This document shows positions 24,599 through 38,200 of a DNA stretch of 64,000 nt, one piece after another. The notes beneath the pieces are model-generated. The model did not search any database and had not been told where the DNA came from. It saw only the letters and a program-made list of their open reading frames with translations. Made by a program: the position numbers and the translations under genes. Where the stretch lies: contig NC_068558.1 in NCBI RefSeq assembly GCF_022201045.2, forward strand, positions 48,587,501-48,651,500. Direction: 5' to 3'. The stretch comes from Citrus sinensis (lineage: Eukaryota > Streptophyta > Magnoliopsida > Sapindales > Rutaceae). The stretch's first letter is position 1; each line of letters starts with the position of its first letter.

Positions 24599-27500
24599 AT
24601 GATGAAAAACAGATTCCCTGCGGCAATGCCTCATCGTGATAACCCTACACCTCTCCCCTCTGTGGTCGCTCTCAACTGCATCGAAGATTGTGTCTTAGAA
24701 CAAGACTCCTTAGCTGGCGTCGCACTCGTCGAGCACGTACCTCTCGGCCGCTTAGCCGATGGAAAGATCGAAGCAGCCGCTGCCGTCCTTCTCCATTCTC
24801 TCGCGTACCTTCCACGCGCAGCGCAGCGCCGCCTCCGCCCTTACCAGCTTATACTCTGCCTCGGCTCCTCCGACCGCACCGTCGACTCCGCGCTCGCTGC
24901 CGACCTCGGTCTCCGTTTAATCCACGTGGATACCTCTCGAGCTGAGGAGATCGCTGACACCGTGATGGCTCTCCTCCTCGGCTTGCTGCGACGGACGCAT
25001 CTGCTCGCGCGCCACGCGCTTTCGGCATCGGGATGGCTTGGCTCGGTGCAGCCTCTCTGTCGAGGAATGAGGCGTTGTAGAGGACTAGTTTTGGGGATCG
25101 TTGGTAGATCTGCGTCGGCCCGGGCCTTGGCTACAAGAAGCTTATCATTCAAGATGAGTGTGCTTTATTTTGACGTTCCTGAGGTACGCATTTGATAATG
25201 ATGGTTAAATTTAAGTAAAATTTTATGTTATATTTGTTTTTGGCTGCAATTTTATTGTTGTTCGTATGTGTTGAATCAGATGGAATTTGCTGATTTCTTA
25301 TTCATGTTGTAACTCTTATGAAAGTTTTGATAGCTAAAAATGTGATTTTGTGAATAGATTAAATATATTATTATAGAGGGGCTGTGTTACAGGTAGATTA
25401 TAATTGAGTGTTCTCTTAGAAGTTGCTGAATGGTTCTAGAAAAAAGTTTTTCTTTTCTGAGATGGTTGTGGTGTTAAGACACAACCTAAAGAGTGAGATT
25501 GTGTATATTTGCAATTCCTGATGGTTTTTTAGGATTCAGCATATGCTTTTTAACTGATATTGACTAACTTGGTCTTTTGTTCTTATTGCTAAGTTGTGTG
25601 GTTCTTGTAGTTAGGGTTAAGATATAGAGCAAGATCATCACTATTTGGAACTACAAACGAAGTAAAAATATGTTTTTTTGAACTCTGCTGCTGGGTTAAG
25701 TTTCTTTAGTTATGGTGACAGGCACAATTAGTTGTTGCTTATGTTAAAGAGGTTTATCTGGTCATGGTTTAGGGTATCAAACTTGCAGAAGGTAAGCTCA
25801 GAGCGGATCTTGTGGTGATGTGTATTGAGCTGGGACTAGTTGTATATTTTTCGTACACTTTTTTGGTTGCTGTGGATATTTTGTATGAAGATAACGTTCG
25901 GTGTCTTCCATTATAACTCTTTAACATTTTACTGCATTTGTTTTAAATATGAATGACTGGTGTACACAATTATTTGAGTCGAAGTCATGATTACAACAGT
26001 TCCATATGAGATTCTAAACAAATTAAACATTTATTTTGTTTTGCTGAATTGGAGAGTTAAGCACGGTACTATATCGATTGCACTCTTCATCTTAGAAGAT
26101 ATGCGCTTCTAGTTACAGCTCATACATTGAACCTGATGGATCAGTTAGTATGATATAGGTGACTATATGTTTAACAATGCATGAGGACTACTGAAATTAG
26201 AAATGACCTGGCAGCTTTAAAAAGTGTTTGCAATGAAATATAGTGAATTATTCTAATGCTCGTGTACCTGATCAAATGGTTAGAAGTTCTCCTTGGACAA
26301 TTTTGAGCTTTGATTTTCTCTATGCATATAATTTGGTGTTTATTCTTGGACTTTGATTTTCTGAGTTATCTTTTTTTCCTTCAGGGCAAAGGTAAGGTAA
26401 CATTTCCTTCAGCTGCCCGAAGGATGGATACCCTTAATGATTTACTAGCAGCAAGTGATGTTATATCACTTCATTGCGCTGTAACAGATGAAACGATTCA
26501 GATTATCAATGCAGAATGTTTGCAGCATATTAAGCCCGGTATATTAATTCCTTCACATTGAACCTCTTAAGCAATGTTTTGAGATCTCTTCTATTTGCTT
26601 ATTAATTTGGAAAAATCTTTCATCTCTATTTAGGGGCATTTCTTGTCAATACGGGCAGCAGTCAACTATTGGACGATTGTGCTGTGAAGCAGCTTTTAAT
26701 TGATGGCACCTTGGCTGGCTGTGCCCTGGATGGTGCTGAAGGGCCACAATGGATGGAAGCATGGGTATGATAACTATGCTTATGGCCTGAGTTTAAGGCA
26801 TGGCATGTGTATTGTGTTACCAGGAAGTAAACATTAGATATTTTGTTGACAGCTACCTCCATGAGGTTCCATTTACTTTTCCTCTACCCCTTATTAATAT
26901 TTCTTCTGTGGCATTCTTTTACATGGAGTTGCTTCTTTGGATAAATTTCAACATGTCTGCTGGTTGTAGCTAGTTAATTAGTTCTCATTCTAATGAAGTG
27001 TTGGACACTTGAAACCCTTGTTTAACTTATAGTTTGTTTGACATTCTTTGTGCATAAAACATTCTGCATTAGCTATTGTGGAGCAGCTGATCTCAAATTA
27101 TACATTGTGCTCAATTCTTCGGTTTTTGGCATAATCTGGAAATATCTGAAAAACTTCTCTGTATGTGCATGTTTACACGTGGTTTTTCAGCACCATTGGT
27201 CTGTCTCACATTCACTTGCTTTCAGGTTCGAGAGATGCCCAATGTACTGATACTACCTCGCAGTGCTGATTATAGTGAAGAAGTGTGGATGGAGATAAGG
27301 GACAAGGCCATTTCTGTATTACAGACATTCTTCTTTGATGGTGTTATTCCGAAGAATGCCATTTCTGACACGGAAGGATGTGAAAATGAAATAGATGATG
27401 AAATTGAACAATACAACAAACTGGACAAAGTTAGCACTCTGGAGGGTTCTGTTGGTGGCCAACTGACAGATGATATTCAAGTTAGTCCTGAAGACTCCCT

Positions 27501-29418
27501 GAAAAAGGGGATCAGTTGGTCAAGAGATTCTCCCAGTCAACTTCAGGGTTCAGGTTTTTCTCAAAATTCTGCTAACACTAAATCTGATGGAAGGCGCAGC
27601 AGGTCAGGTAAGAAGGCCAAGAAGAGGCATGCCCGTCAAAAATCTTTGCAGAAACCAGATGATCCTTCTGCATTAGAAAAAGAAAGTACCTCACACAAAG
27701 AAGACGATACTGCTATGAGTGGCACTGATCAAGCTAGTTCTCGGTGTGCTTCCCCTGAAGAATTGAGAAGTAGGAAAACACCTATAGAATCAATACAAGA
27801 ATCAACTTCCAAAAAGCTTTCAAGATCTAGCAAAAAGCTTAGTGAAGTGTCCGGTGAAACACTGAAAGATGGGTATGTTGTAGCTCTATACGCAAGAGAT
27901 CGCCCTGCACTTCACATTTCCAGGCAAAGACATAAAGGCGGCGGTTGGATCCTGGAGACAATGTCAAATGTAACAAAAAGAGATCCTGCGGCTCAGTTCC
28001 TTATTTGCAAAAGCAAGGTTTGTCGGAGGTTCTTTTTACTCAGTGTAACTATATGGTAAGCACAATTTGAGTTGATTATTTTTACTAGCCAACATGATTT
28101 CTGGTTCTTTTCATCAGGACACAATCGGTTTGCGTTCTTTTACTGCTGGAGGAAAGTTATTGCAGGTAATTTTTATACTTTTAGTCCTTACATAATTAGT
28201 TGCGAGGTTTTTACTTTTTATCCAGACATTTTAGAGTTGAATGTAGAGTGTTCTTTCTTTTCCAGAAAGTACAGGTCAAATCTTCTTTAAATTTTAGAAG
28301 GTTAATGATTGAGAGAATAGCACTTGTGAACTTAGATCTTGATCTCTTTCAGGTAAAGAATTGAGATCTGAATAATTATGGGAATAGTGTGGTTTCTGTG
28401 ACATGATTACACTGTTCTAGTAATTCCTAATGGTGGTGGTTAATTAGAACTTTGCATTTGCTGCTGGGACCTTTTCTCCCCCCCCCCCCCCCCCCCGAAT
28501 GTATCACAGACCAGAAGTTTTAGACTTGGCATAGATTAATTTAATAATCTTTTAGAGAGTTCATTTTTAGCTAAGTTGACATTTCATTTAATAAAACCAG
28601 ATTATGAACCTCAGAGTCTATGCGGGGAATTTCTTGGAGGGTAAGCTGTTCACTTGCTAAATAACCACAGATATAGGTTTCATGCATCAACTTGAAATTA
28701 TAACTAATTTCTTCCTCCTAAAAATCTTATTCATCTAACTTTCCATTACTTCACATGTTGCTTTTCATATCTAATATGGAAAGAATATTTTCAGTATGAA
28801 ATGTTCTAAAAATGGGAAGGATGTGTTCTACTCTGTTTTGTTGTTTTTTTTCCTGATTGAAGTAGTAAGCCAATGCATCAACATATGGTTCAGTGCTCGG
28901 GGATGAAGTCAGATTCTATCTTAACATTGCAGATTAATAGAAGAATGGAATTCGTATTTGCTAGTCACAGCTTTGATGCTTGGGAGAGTTGGGCAATAGA
29001 AGGTCCACTAGAGGAATGCAGGCTGGTCAACTGCAGAAATCCCCTGGTATTTTTTTTCTTTTATTTCTTTCCTAAAATCCTTTAAATTTTGCCCTGCCAA
29101 TGCATTGGGTAAAATTGTGAGTTCCATCTGGCTTTAAGCTTTTTCAATGATAGTTATAATCAAAGAAATTAGCAAATAGCTAAGGGTTCATACTTTGATT
29201 GCGCTGGATTTGATATAGGTTTTAGGTTTATGGTCCATTTTAATTGATTTTTAAGAGGTAGTTACTGAAATTTCAGTAAACCTGGCACCAAAAATAAATA
29301 AATAAATGCAGTCCTATGTTGCTTCTCTTGATTCAAACTGCAGGCTTTTTTGGATGTACGTATTGAGATTCTGGCAGCGGTTGGAGAGGATGATGGGATT
29401 ACTCGTTGGCTTGATTAG
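24599..29418 (+). CDS. AN: ANGUSTIFOLIA, plant CtBP/BARS-family protein
   Basis: A plant member of the CtBP/BARS family that controls polar cell expansion, trichome branching and microtubule arrangement, acting at the trans-Golgi network and cytosol and possibly the nucleus. Seven exons: 24599-25183, 26385-26538, 26634-26764, 27226-28017, 28118-28165, 28933-29046 and 29344-29418, all in phase, 632 residues, close to the Arabidopsis length of about 636. Residues 25-29 are LNCIE, the LxCxE-type motif noted for AN. The D-2-hydroxyacid dehydrogenase-like core has VLGIVGRSASARALATRSL and MSVLYFDVPEGKGKV (nucleotide-binding region) and ends near DGVIP. A plant-specific tail follows with a basic cluster KKAKKRHARQK (about 419-429, candidate nuclear signal) and a conserved end DDGITRWLD. 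Exon 1 is much richer in GC than the rest. Two ATGs are adjacent at the start; the first is taken. Confidence 0.97.
28478..28496. repeat. Poly-C tract (19 C) in AN intron 5
   Basis: Nineteen consecutive C in the intron between exons 5 and 6 of AN. It is not near a splice site. Confidence 0.9.
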
Positions 29419-29990
29419 GACAGTTGAGAAGCCTTTGACCCTTTTTTGGCCCCTTGTGAGAATTTGAGGTTTGTATTTCCTGAAAACTGCTTGTAAAGTA
29501 ATTTTTTCTTTTGTTACATTTTGAGATGTTAAAAATTTTCCGCCTTTGCTTGGGTAGTGGGTTTGGTTCTTGAATAACTCTACACTTAAATGTACAAGAG
29601 ATTGTCCTTTGTTTATTTGAATAGGGTATTTTCCATTCATCAATGAAGACTCATTGAAGTTCTATCATTGATCACTGTTGTAGCAAATTGTTCTGATCTT
29701 TTTTTTAACTTCAGTAGGTAGGGCTATGCTTGTGTGGCGCACTTGGTAGTACTCAAGACAAATTTCCTTTCGAAGGCTTTTAATCACTAAAAATGATAAA
29801 TGTCTCGTGGGTAATTTCCCTACAAGAATATATATATATATTCTCTGCACCGACTTGGACCACGAGTCCGTCTTGACCAGGCCCTAATCTGGGGGGCTAG
29901 TTAGGTGCCCCAACTCCATTGACCCATGAGACAACAAAAAGTGAAAATTTTTAAGTTACCTAGAAGATCTTTTTAATCACTGAAAATTGC

Positions 29991-31318
29991 TTGGGTACGT
30001 AAAACGTACTGCTGTTCAAGTTTCTTGTAGGGAAAGTACCATCGAAGAAGTCATAGGAGTTAATATGTAATGTTGATAAAATAATCAAAATCTTGCTTTA
30101 AGGATGTCTGTGTGAGCCACTAGGGATGGCAACTGGATCGCTCCATAATGGATATTTACAATATCCATCTAATTGGATCGGATAATATTCATCCAAAAAT
30201 TTTTTGATTTTGAAATGGATATTTTAAAATTATATCTAGATGGATATGGATGGATATGGATAATTATTTTTATCCAATGGATATCTGTTTAACCTAACAC
30301 AAGTTTAAAAAATTTTAATTTTATAAAATAAAAAATATAATAAACAAACAATTATAAAAATATTTATATTAACTAGTGAAAATTTTAAATTCCTCTTATA
30401 TTAAAAACTAAAGTTTTCAAAATTATCGTTTAATTTTTTAACTTATTTAATACTATTAATAATTATTATTTTATTTTATTAATTTAATATTATAAATGGA
30501 CATCCATCGGAAAGTCACCGGACCTCGTCGGAATGTCGTCGGACATTGCCGGATCTCTGTCGGAATTTGTCGGAAAGTTACCGGACCGCCGCCACTGACC
30601 ACCGCACCGCCATTTTATTTTATATATATATATATATATATGTATGTATTATTAGTAATATAAATAGTTTAATAACCAAATTTAATATTAGAATTTTAAC
30701 TATTTTATATTTTATTTTTATATAATAAAAATAAAATATCCATGGATCTTCATAGTTATATGGATAAAATCCATATCTATGTCCAATATTAAATACTGGA
30801 TATGGATATGGATATATCCATTATGGATAATTATAAATTTGTGTTTAGATGGATATTTTTCCTCCATAAGTGGATATTTGCCATCTCTATGAGCCACTCT
30901 TTTGACCTTTTGCTCGGCAATTCCTTGTTCTAACATCGATGAGTTTTTTTCTAGGTAGATTTGGGAGCTTGATTTTTTTCTTATTTAGTTATAAGAGTAA
31001 GATTTTATTTGAAATTGAGGTTGGGTAGTTGTAACTTAAAATATTTGGGTACTTAAAACGTATTGTTGCTCACGTTTCTTGTAGGGAAAGTACTATCGAA
31101 GAAGTCATAGGAATAAATATGTAATGTTGATAAAATAATCAAAATCTTGCTTTAAGAAAGTCTCTGTGAGTCACTCTTTTGACCCTTTGCTTGGCAATTC
31201 CTGGTTCTAACTTCTCGATAGTTTTTTCTAGGTAGTTTTGAGAGCTTGATTTTTTTCTTATTTAGTTATAAGAGTAAGATTCTATTTGGGATTGAAGTTG
31301 GGTAATTGTAATTTAAAA
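29991..31318. repeat. Tandem duplication of about 275 bases, first copy interrupted
   Basis: Copy 1 (29991-31043) and copy 2 (31044-31318) both run from TTGGGTAC through GGGAAAGTAC, AATATGTAATGTTGATAAAA, the TGAGYCAC target and GACCYTTTGC to GTTGGGTARTTGTAA. Copy 1 is longer only because it contains the hAT element plus its target duplication. The copies differ at scattered single bases. Confidence 0.85.
30121..30889. mobile_element. Non-autonomous hAT element with 8-bp target duplication
   Basis: 769 bases starting TAGGGATGGCAA and ending TTGCCATCTCTA (terminal inverted repeats, 11 of 12). It is flanked by TGAGCCAC at 30113-30120 and 30890-30897, the 8-bp duplication typical of hAT. The tandem copy downstream shows the single uninterrupted target TGAGTCAC. 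Inside, many copies of GGATATGGATAT and ATCCAT make the ends able to fold on each other. There is no transposase. Confidence 0.92.
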
Positions 31319-31470
31319 ATTACAATACTAAAGTATTTAATAGACACTAATACCGGTAATTTAGAAATTAATTTGATTTGATTATACACTCTTATGATGA
31401 AAAATTTGTTATATATTTATTAATTTTGTCAAAATTATTATTTAAAAATTATTTTTACTATATACTTATT

Positions 31471-31672
31471 GAGTAATGATACAGCCACAAACTCTTGTAC
31501 AAACTTATTTTGTACAAACTGACGTGGCATTAATTCATTGGTTGAATGAAAATATAAATTAATAAAAACAAATCATGTGGGTCAAGTGATGTTTAATTCA
31601 ACCAATCTTATCATGCCACATCAGTTTGTACAAAATAAGTTTGTACAAGAGTTTGTGGCTGTATCATTACTC
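31471..31672. mobile_element. Mutator-like MITE with nearly perfect 60-bp inverted repeats
   Basis: 202 bases. The first 60 and last 60 bases are reverse complements with one mismatch; the ends read GAGTAATGATACAGCCACAA. The element is flanked by the 9-bp direct repeat ATACTTATT (31462-31470 and 31673-31681), the duplication size of Mutator-like elements. Within each arm TTGTACAAA is itself repeated. No coding capacity. Confidence 0.93.
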
Positions 31673-31844
31673 ATACTTATTAACTCTTATTTCATAATTA
31701 TAATTTTTTTCACTGTAATTGTACTTAATGCCAAGCAAGGCCCAACTATTTATATTCTTTTTAGCACATTTTTGGACTGGGCCTCATATGCCTATTTCAA
31801 TTTATGTCTGGATTCTAACTAGGGCAGGACTTTTGATACCTGTA

Positions 31845-32245
31845 AAAAAATTTCATAAAATTTCTTTTTAATTGAAATTACTTAAATAATCCAAGACAAA
31901 TTAGTTTATTTCTTATTTCAAATGGATATTCAATTAACATTTAACAAAATTTTTACACTTAACTCATTTTATGATTTGCATTTATATTTATATTTATATT
32001 TTTTTGGAGAAAATGATAAGAATTTAGAGTTATGAGGATAGAAGTAATATAATAAAAAAAATTAAGATAAATTCAATATTTTAAGATTTGTATACAATTT
32101 AGGAAGAATTTTTTTTTTGTTAAAATTTTATGGAAGATAGTTAACTGTAATATATGGATATGTATTTTATCATTTAAAATTTAAAGAAATAATATTCAAA
32201 AGGGAGTGTCATAAGAATTTTAAGCTCCACTCTTCTAATTATTAT
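31845..32245. repeat. Dispersed AT-rich repeat, copy A
   Basis: Shares with 50958-51390, in the same orientation, the ordered words CTTTTTAATTGAAATTAC, GAGAAAATKATAAGA, ATATAATAAAAAAAA, TTTTAYGGAA and TTTAARGCTCCACTC. Transposon class is undetermined. Confidence 0.7.
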
Positions 32246-34979
32246 ATCAATAAAAGTTAAAGAATGGAGTTATTAGCATCTTTAAAAAAATCTTTTAAAA
32301 CCGCTTTTCTAAATTTACTCTATCGAAGTATTTAAAAAATTGTAAGATTGTTTTTAACACCCCACTTAATTCCCAGAATAGCTTTGATTCTCCACTCTTC
32401 TATATATGTCCTCATCTATAAAATTTGACTCACTGTATTTGGCATAAATGATTGTTGAAGCTTTAGAGAAATGGTGAAGAAGACTGTTGAGTGGTTTTTG
32501 CTTGCATTTTGTGTGCGAATAGTTTTAATCCAAATAAATTTTAAAAGGTTATAAGTGTTAGCCTTGGGGTTTAATTTTCTTATGGAGAAGTTTCTCACAG
32601 TGAGCTGAATTTCTTGAATAGAAATAATAATGAATTTTTATCTTTATTTTTTTCTCACAAGTTACAACGATAACTATATGATAGATTAATCCCACAGGAT
32701 ATAACAAACGATATTATTTCAAAAATTTGTATTGCCAGCTAAAAAAATTTCATGTCGAAATTGAATTACCATTCGGATTTTTCATGAAGCATGTATGGCT
32801 TCTTGTAATTTTGGTGAAGGTTAAAACAGTAAATATACACAATAAGGGTCTTATGAGATTTTTGGAGGGATGCTAATAGCTCTACTCCGTCTAATATATT
32901 TTTTTGGTTAAAAAAAAAAGAGATTTAAAAAATATTCTTGTGACTTCAAAGAATCTTTTTTCTTTTTTTTTTTCCCTTTCAAGGGATCAAACACTGTTGA
33001 CTATACAATATGATCATGGACCCATATACTAAATACATTGCGCATAGGTGATAGGGGACCGACATATAAATTCAATGTAGAATTTGCATCAATTTCCCAA
33101 AAAAGAAAAAAGGAACAAGAAAATATTAGAATTTGTATCCTATTGTATAAGTTTACTGTGATTACTCCCAGCCCATCATAAACTATAAAACACCCCAGGG
33201 TCATATTGATTATGCAACTTCAAAAACAAAGTAAATGTACATATTTAACTAGACATCGTTATTTTTTTTAATACTAATTACACATCACATTATTGTATCA
33301 CATATTTATTTACAATTGCTATTAGAGCAGACGTTACATTGATATTTACAATAAGATATATAACTAAGATTTATATTATTACATTAATTCTATGAAATAT
33401 ATGTCCAAATATATGACCCTCACATACGAAAGATATCTCTGCCCCACTCACATTTTTTTTTAAAAAAAAAAAACTTATAAATTAACTCCATACAATTATT
33501 TATTTAATTGAGGGATATTGAGCCTACGAAGATATCGTTATCTTAAATTATAGTTAGATAGAAATTTTGCATGATGAAAATTTTGTTCTCTTGACGTGCC
33601 GGTTATCGTTTCCTTGTGCAATCTAATGGTTTGCAGATTTGACAAGCAATCTTTAGAAGTAATTGGTGGAAAGATAGTAATACACTTAAAAAATTTTAAA
33701 TTCCAAGTTACAATCGATTGATCACCTAAATAAAAAATGATAACATTTAATAATTAATTTTTATTTTAATCAATAAAATAAATATCACATCATCTACCAT
33801 GTTTATTGTAATACAATATTTATAGACCAAATTTTGTAAACTTATCATTACAGATAAGAGATATCAATTAGTAATGAACAGGAGAAAATTCAATCAAAAC
33901 ACAGCCCTACAGTTTGTATAAAAATTACTTTAATATAAACTGGGCTGTCATAATTGGCACCGTTACTTAAATGTAATAACTAATAATTTCTTTCCTCTAT
34001 ATCGGGGAAAAAAAGAGAAAGGAAAATAGTTTCTTCCTAAATGCTGTTTTACCGGAAAGAAAAGGTAAAGATCTCAACGGACAAAGGTGATCCTGGACTT
34101 TGCTAGAACTTTCAATAACAGCCTCTTATTTGTTGTCCCCAAGGAAGAGGTGCGAAGATTAATTATACGAGTCAATAAACGAGGACCACACGTGGCATCA
34201 TCGTTACCCGTTCAACTGAGAGCGCGTAAGATTCAAAATGCTTGCTGCTCCCATCATTAGAACCGATACTTTCAAAAGTTTTAATCAAGAAAAAGCAGCG
34301 GCACAAATCGAATGAATTCTCTGGTCAAATCAACCAAATAGCCAAGCTATTTAAGGATATTAAAAAAAAAAAACACTGTTTTTTTCTAATTGAAATATTA
34401 AATTAGTTACCCATCACTTAAATACAACAACTGAAAATTTGTTTTCTAAAAGTATTTTACATTTATGTTGGTAAATTTAACTTCATATGAGATGTGCTGC
34501 CAAAAAGCAAATTTGTCTGGAAAAAAAAAAAAAACTCTTTCAGCTAATTTCTTTTAAACTACTGATTTGTATTATAAAATTAGATATATATTAATACAAA
34601 TTATATCAGATATCTGTTGAGATTACTTAAACCAATTTCATTATAACGTAACTTAAATTTTTACCCTCATAAATATTAAAAAGATATTTATTTGTCATGA
34701 ATCAATAAAAATTTTTTTTTATCTAATTTTAAATTGAAGGAAAAAAATAAAAGGCCCTTAAGCACTAGCCCTTACGATTAAGGGCTACAGTCCGCCACTC
34801 AGCCTTACTGTTAAAGTTGAACCACATTCCATAAGGTTAATGTGAATGGGTAATCCAAACTTCCAATTAATATTTTTTATTTATATACTAATTTTTACGA
34901 GGTGCTGTATAAATTGCCACATTGCCGAAGCAGTGGATGCTCCAGCCCCTAGGTTTCAGTCGACACAACCAGATCATGC

Positions 34980-34985
34980 CACGTG
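34980..34985 (+). promoter_or_regulatory. G-box upstream of the MYB gene
   Basis: CACGTG in the context GCCACGTGTAC, 81 bases before the TATA box. G-boxes bind bZIP, bHLH and PIF factors and are common in light- and clock-regulated promoters. Relevance is inferred from position only. Confidence 0.5.
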
Positions 34986-35065
34986 TACCTTGAAAATCAA
35001 GTGGATATGACGGTTTCGTCCTAACTCCCATGAGTCATCACCCACAAGCCACAGGTCACAGGCTC

Positions 35066-35073
35066 TATATAAA
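35066..35073 (+). promoter_or_regulatory. TATA box of the MYB gene
   Basis: TATATAAA lies 138 bases before the start codon, implying transcription from about 35095-35105 and a leader of roughly 110 bases without an upstream ATG that I can see. Confidence 0.65.
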
Positions 35074-35210
35074 CCTCGATCTTTATTAGAGTAATAGAGA
35101 CTACCCTCGTCAATCTCATTCTTGTCTGACTCACCAAAAGCTAAGATCAAGGCAAAAACGAATATTACAATTGAAAACAGAAACTCGATCAGCATTTAAC
35201 GAATTAGCTT

Positions 35211-38200
35211 ATGGTGTCCGTGAACCCGAACCCGGCTCAAGGCTTTTTCTTCTTCGATCCCATGAATATGGGGCATCCCGGTCCGAATTCTCTCCCGCCA
35301 ACTGGTAGTTACAACGCCGCGACGACGACGAATGATTCTACTACTGCCTCAGCTTCGACTAAAAGTACAGGTGCAATAAATACTATGTCGTTTGCGGAGG
35401 ATCCGAGTAAGAAGATTCGGAAGCCGTACACAATTACTAAATCTAGAGAGAGCTGGACGGAACAAGAGCACGACAAGTTTCTAGAAGCTCTTCAATTGTA
35501 AGTGTGTTTACTTATTCATTTTTATTTTCCTTTTTTTTTACTGTATTTTCTTAATTAAGTTATCAGTTGTCTTATGCTTGTTTGGTAGCTGAGAAAAAGT
35601 AAGGGAGGAAAATTTAAATTGTGAAGTTGGATTATCACTTTTTTTTAATTTTTACCTGCAATTTCTAATCTACTCATATGGAGAATTAGCATTTTAATTT
35701 GAGATTTTCATTTATCCTATTACAGTGTATGATTATATTAAGTTAAGTAACTAAATGTTTCATTAGAATTCGACGTACGCAGTTCCCTTAAGTGGACTTT
35801 GAACAACTATTGTTAGTGGCTTAGTATTCAGTCTATAGCACTTTGCTTAGGTATTGTCGCTTTAGATTGTGCTTTCTTTTAGTTATTTTTCTACTTAATA
35901 GTTTCAGTTGTCGGTAATTCCATTTGTTGATAACTATGAGGCAATGAGAAAATAAAACATTGAATTTCCTGCTTACGTACTGTGTTCATTTTTAGTGGAC
36001 ACCTACTTCCTTTTTTCAAGCCTAACAGGTTTAGGTTCTTAAGACAAATGATTTCTTGGCTTCAGCTATATTTTTTAACTAAAGGGTTTGTCTTTGAACC
36101 TTGACTTGTTTTCTATTTTAAAAGAACCTTCTGGCTGCATGCATGATATGTAGGACCAAGTCATTTGGATGCTTAACATGGAAACCCAACCCCAACGATA
36201 CATTTATCTGTAAAGAATAGTTCAGTGGTTGCAGTTTCAAACAAGTAATTTATATTTTGTTAGTTGCCATTGATGTCATGATGATGTTATCTCACTCATC
36301 CTATCTGTGCAAACATGTTGACTTAAATTTTCTTCTTGATTTTCTTGTATCTTCTTAATTCTAGATTTGATCGTGACTGGAAGAAGATTGAAGCATTTAT
36401 TGGATCCAAGACTGTCATTCAGGTAGTTTCAAACTAAGTCAAGTCTAATCAAGCAAATGCATGTAAAATACCTACCGTGGGATTAATTTGCACTTTGGCT
36501 GCTTTAATACTTGTGTTGACCCTATTATGTTTGATTTCTTTTTTCCCATTTATTTACTTTGTCTAGGTATAGAACTCATCTTCGTCAATCTATTTGTTTA
36601 TTAAAAGCTAAGCAATCTTATTGGCAGATACGAAGTCATGCACAAAAGTACTTTCTAAAGGTTCAGAAGAATGGGACAAGTGAACATGTACCTCCCCCTC
36701 GACCAAAGAGAAAAGCAGCTCATCCATACCCACAAAAAGCACCTAAAACTGGTCAGTACGGTTTACCACTCATTGTTTTCTTTAATCTTTTTCTTTTCAT
36801 AAGCTTATGCAACAACTCCTATATTTTGGATGGTTTTTTATTGTGGTACTACCTTTGCTTTTACGTGTATCTCCAGTTCATGGTGTATCACAATTTGGTG
36901 GGCAAGTTCAATCATCAGCAGCTCTGCTTGAACCAGGATATATTTACAGGCCAGACTCTTCATCTGTGCTTGGAAATCCGGTTCCTGTTGCGGCCTTGTC
37001 GTCCTGGAGTTATGACTCAGTGCCACCAGTGAATGTATCGCAAGTGACTAAAGGTATCGTTTGTTCCTGCTGCATCTTTACCACTTCAAGATATTTTGTA
37101 ACATGGTATGTGAAAAATATGAATGTTGCTATAATATTACAATATCCGGTCTTATCAGATGATGTGGGATTGCCTGGATCAAGCAACGCTCAGAATTTCT
37201 GCTACAGTAGTAGTAATGACAGCACTCTAAGAACTTGGCCAGTTGGTGAAACAATTGATCGAGGGGATCACGGAAAACCCCGAAGAGGTAGTATCCTTGT
37301 TCTAATTTGAGCTATATGAGCACTGAGGTGCAGGCACTAGTAGACTATGAATGTCTGAGTTAACAGCTTAATAAATTACAGATAGTTCTCCTATGCTGCA
37401 ATTTCATCTTACACTATCATTAAGAAAAAACTCTTTGCTACCTGCTCATGAATGACATCTCTGACACTTATTTGTACACTATTAGCATGTTTAAGAGGGT
37501 GCATATGAGCAAAGCTTTCGGTAAAGCTCTTGATATGAGAATAGCTTTATTGAAAATTTTCCATTGTGTTGGGATATAGGCTGCAAACTTTGAGAAGTGT
37601 ATAAGCTGTCCTTTTCTTTTCTTTCCACTCATATTATCATTCTCAATGGAGCTGCATAAAATTCAATGGTATATATTTTTCCTTGACTTGCCTTGCTGCC
37701 TATTTATCTTGTAATATGATAAGAAATGGCTGATATGTTTGAGTCAATTCTGGTTTCTTTGAATCATGATTGTGCCTTATACCTAGCACATTTTATCACT
37801 TGTTCTTAAATTCTTTTGCTTATGAAACAGTTCTTTGTTTGATGCAGTTATGCCTGATTTTGCTCAAGTTTACAGCTTCCTTGGCAGTGTCTTTGACCCC
37901 AATTCAACTGGTCACATTCAGAGATTGAAGCAGATGGATCCAATAAATTTTGAAACTGTATGTTATTATGATTTTTTAATTCCTCTTAGCATATGTTGTG
38001 GACACAGTAATCATGTTTATGGAACTGCCTATAGTGCATAATTCCCTTTTCCTCTTCTCTCTTAGTGAGATCCCCATCTTGATTTTGCATTCTCTTCCGA
38101 GAAATTTGTGATTTACTTTAATAAATTTATATGGCTGTCTTTCAGGTATTGTTGTTGATGAGAAATCTTGCCATCAACTTGACTAGTCCTGAGTTTGAGG

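Larger units (their letters stand above)
29419..35210. other. Repeat-rich gap between AN and the MYB gene
   Basis: After the AN 3' region the gap holds an imperfect tandem duplication (29991-31318) split by a hAT element, a Mutator-type MITE (31471-31672) and one copy of a dispersed AT-rich repeat (31845-32245). From about 32.3 to 34.8 kb it is AT-rich with no supportable gene; a small hairpin TAGCCCTTA/TTAAGGGCTA lies at 34766-34787. The last 350 bases are the MYB promoter and leader. Confidence 0.6.

Noticed and set aside
34766..34787. Hairpin TAGCCCTTA/TTAAGGGCTA read as a terminator
   Set aside because: Rho-independent terminators do not apply to this plant nuclear DNA. More likely a small repeat end.
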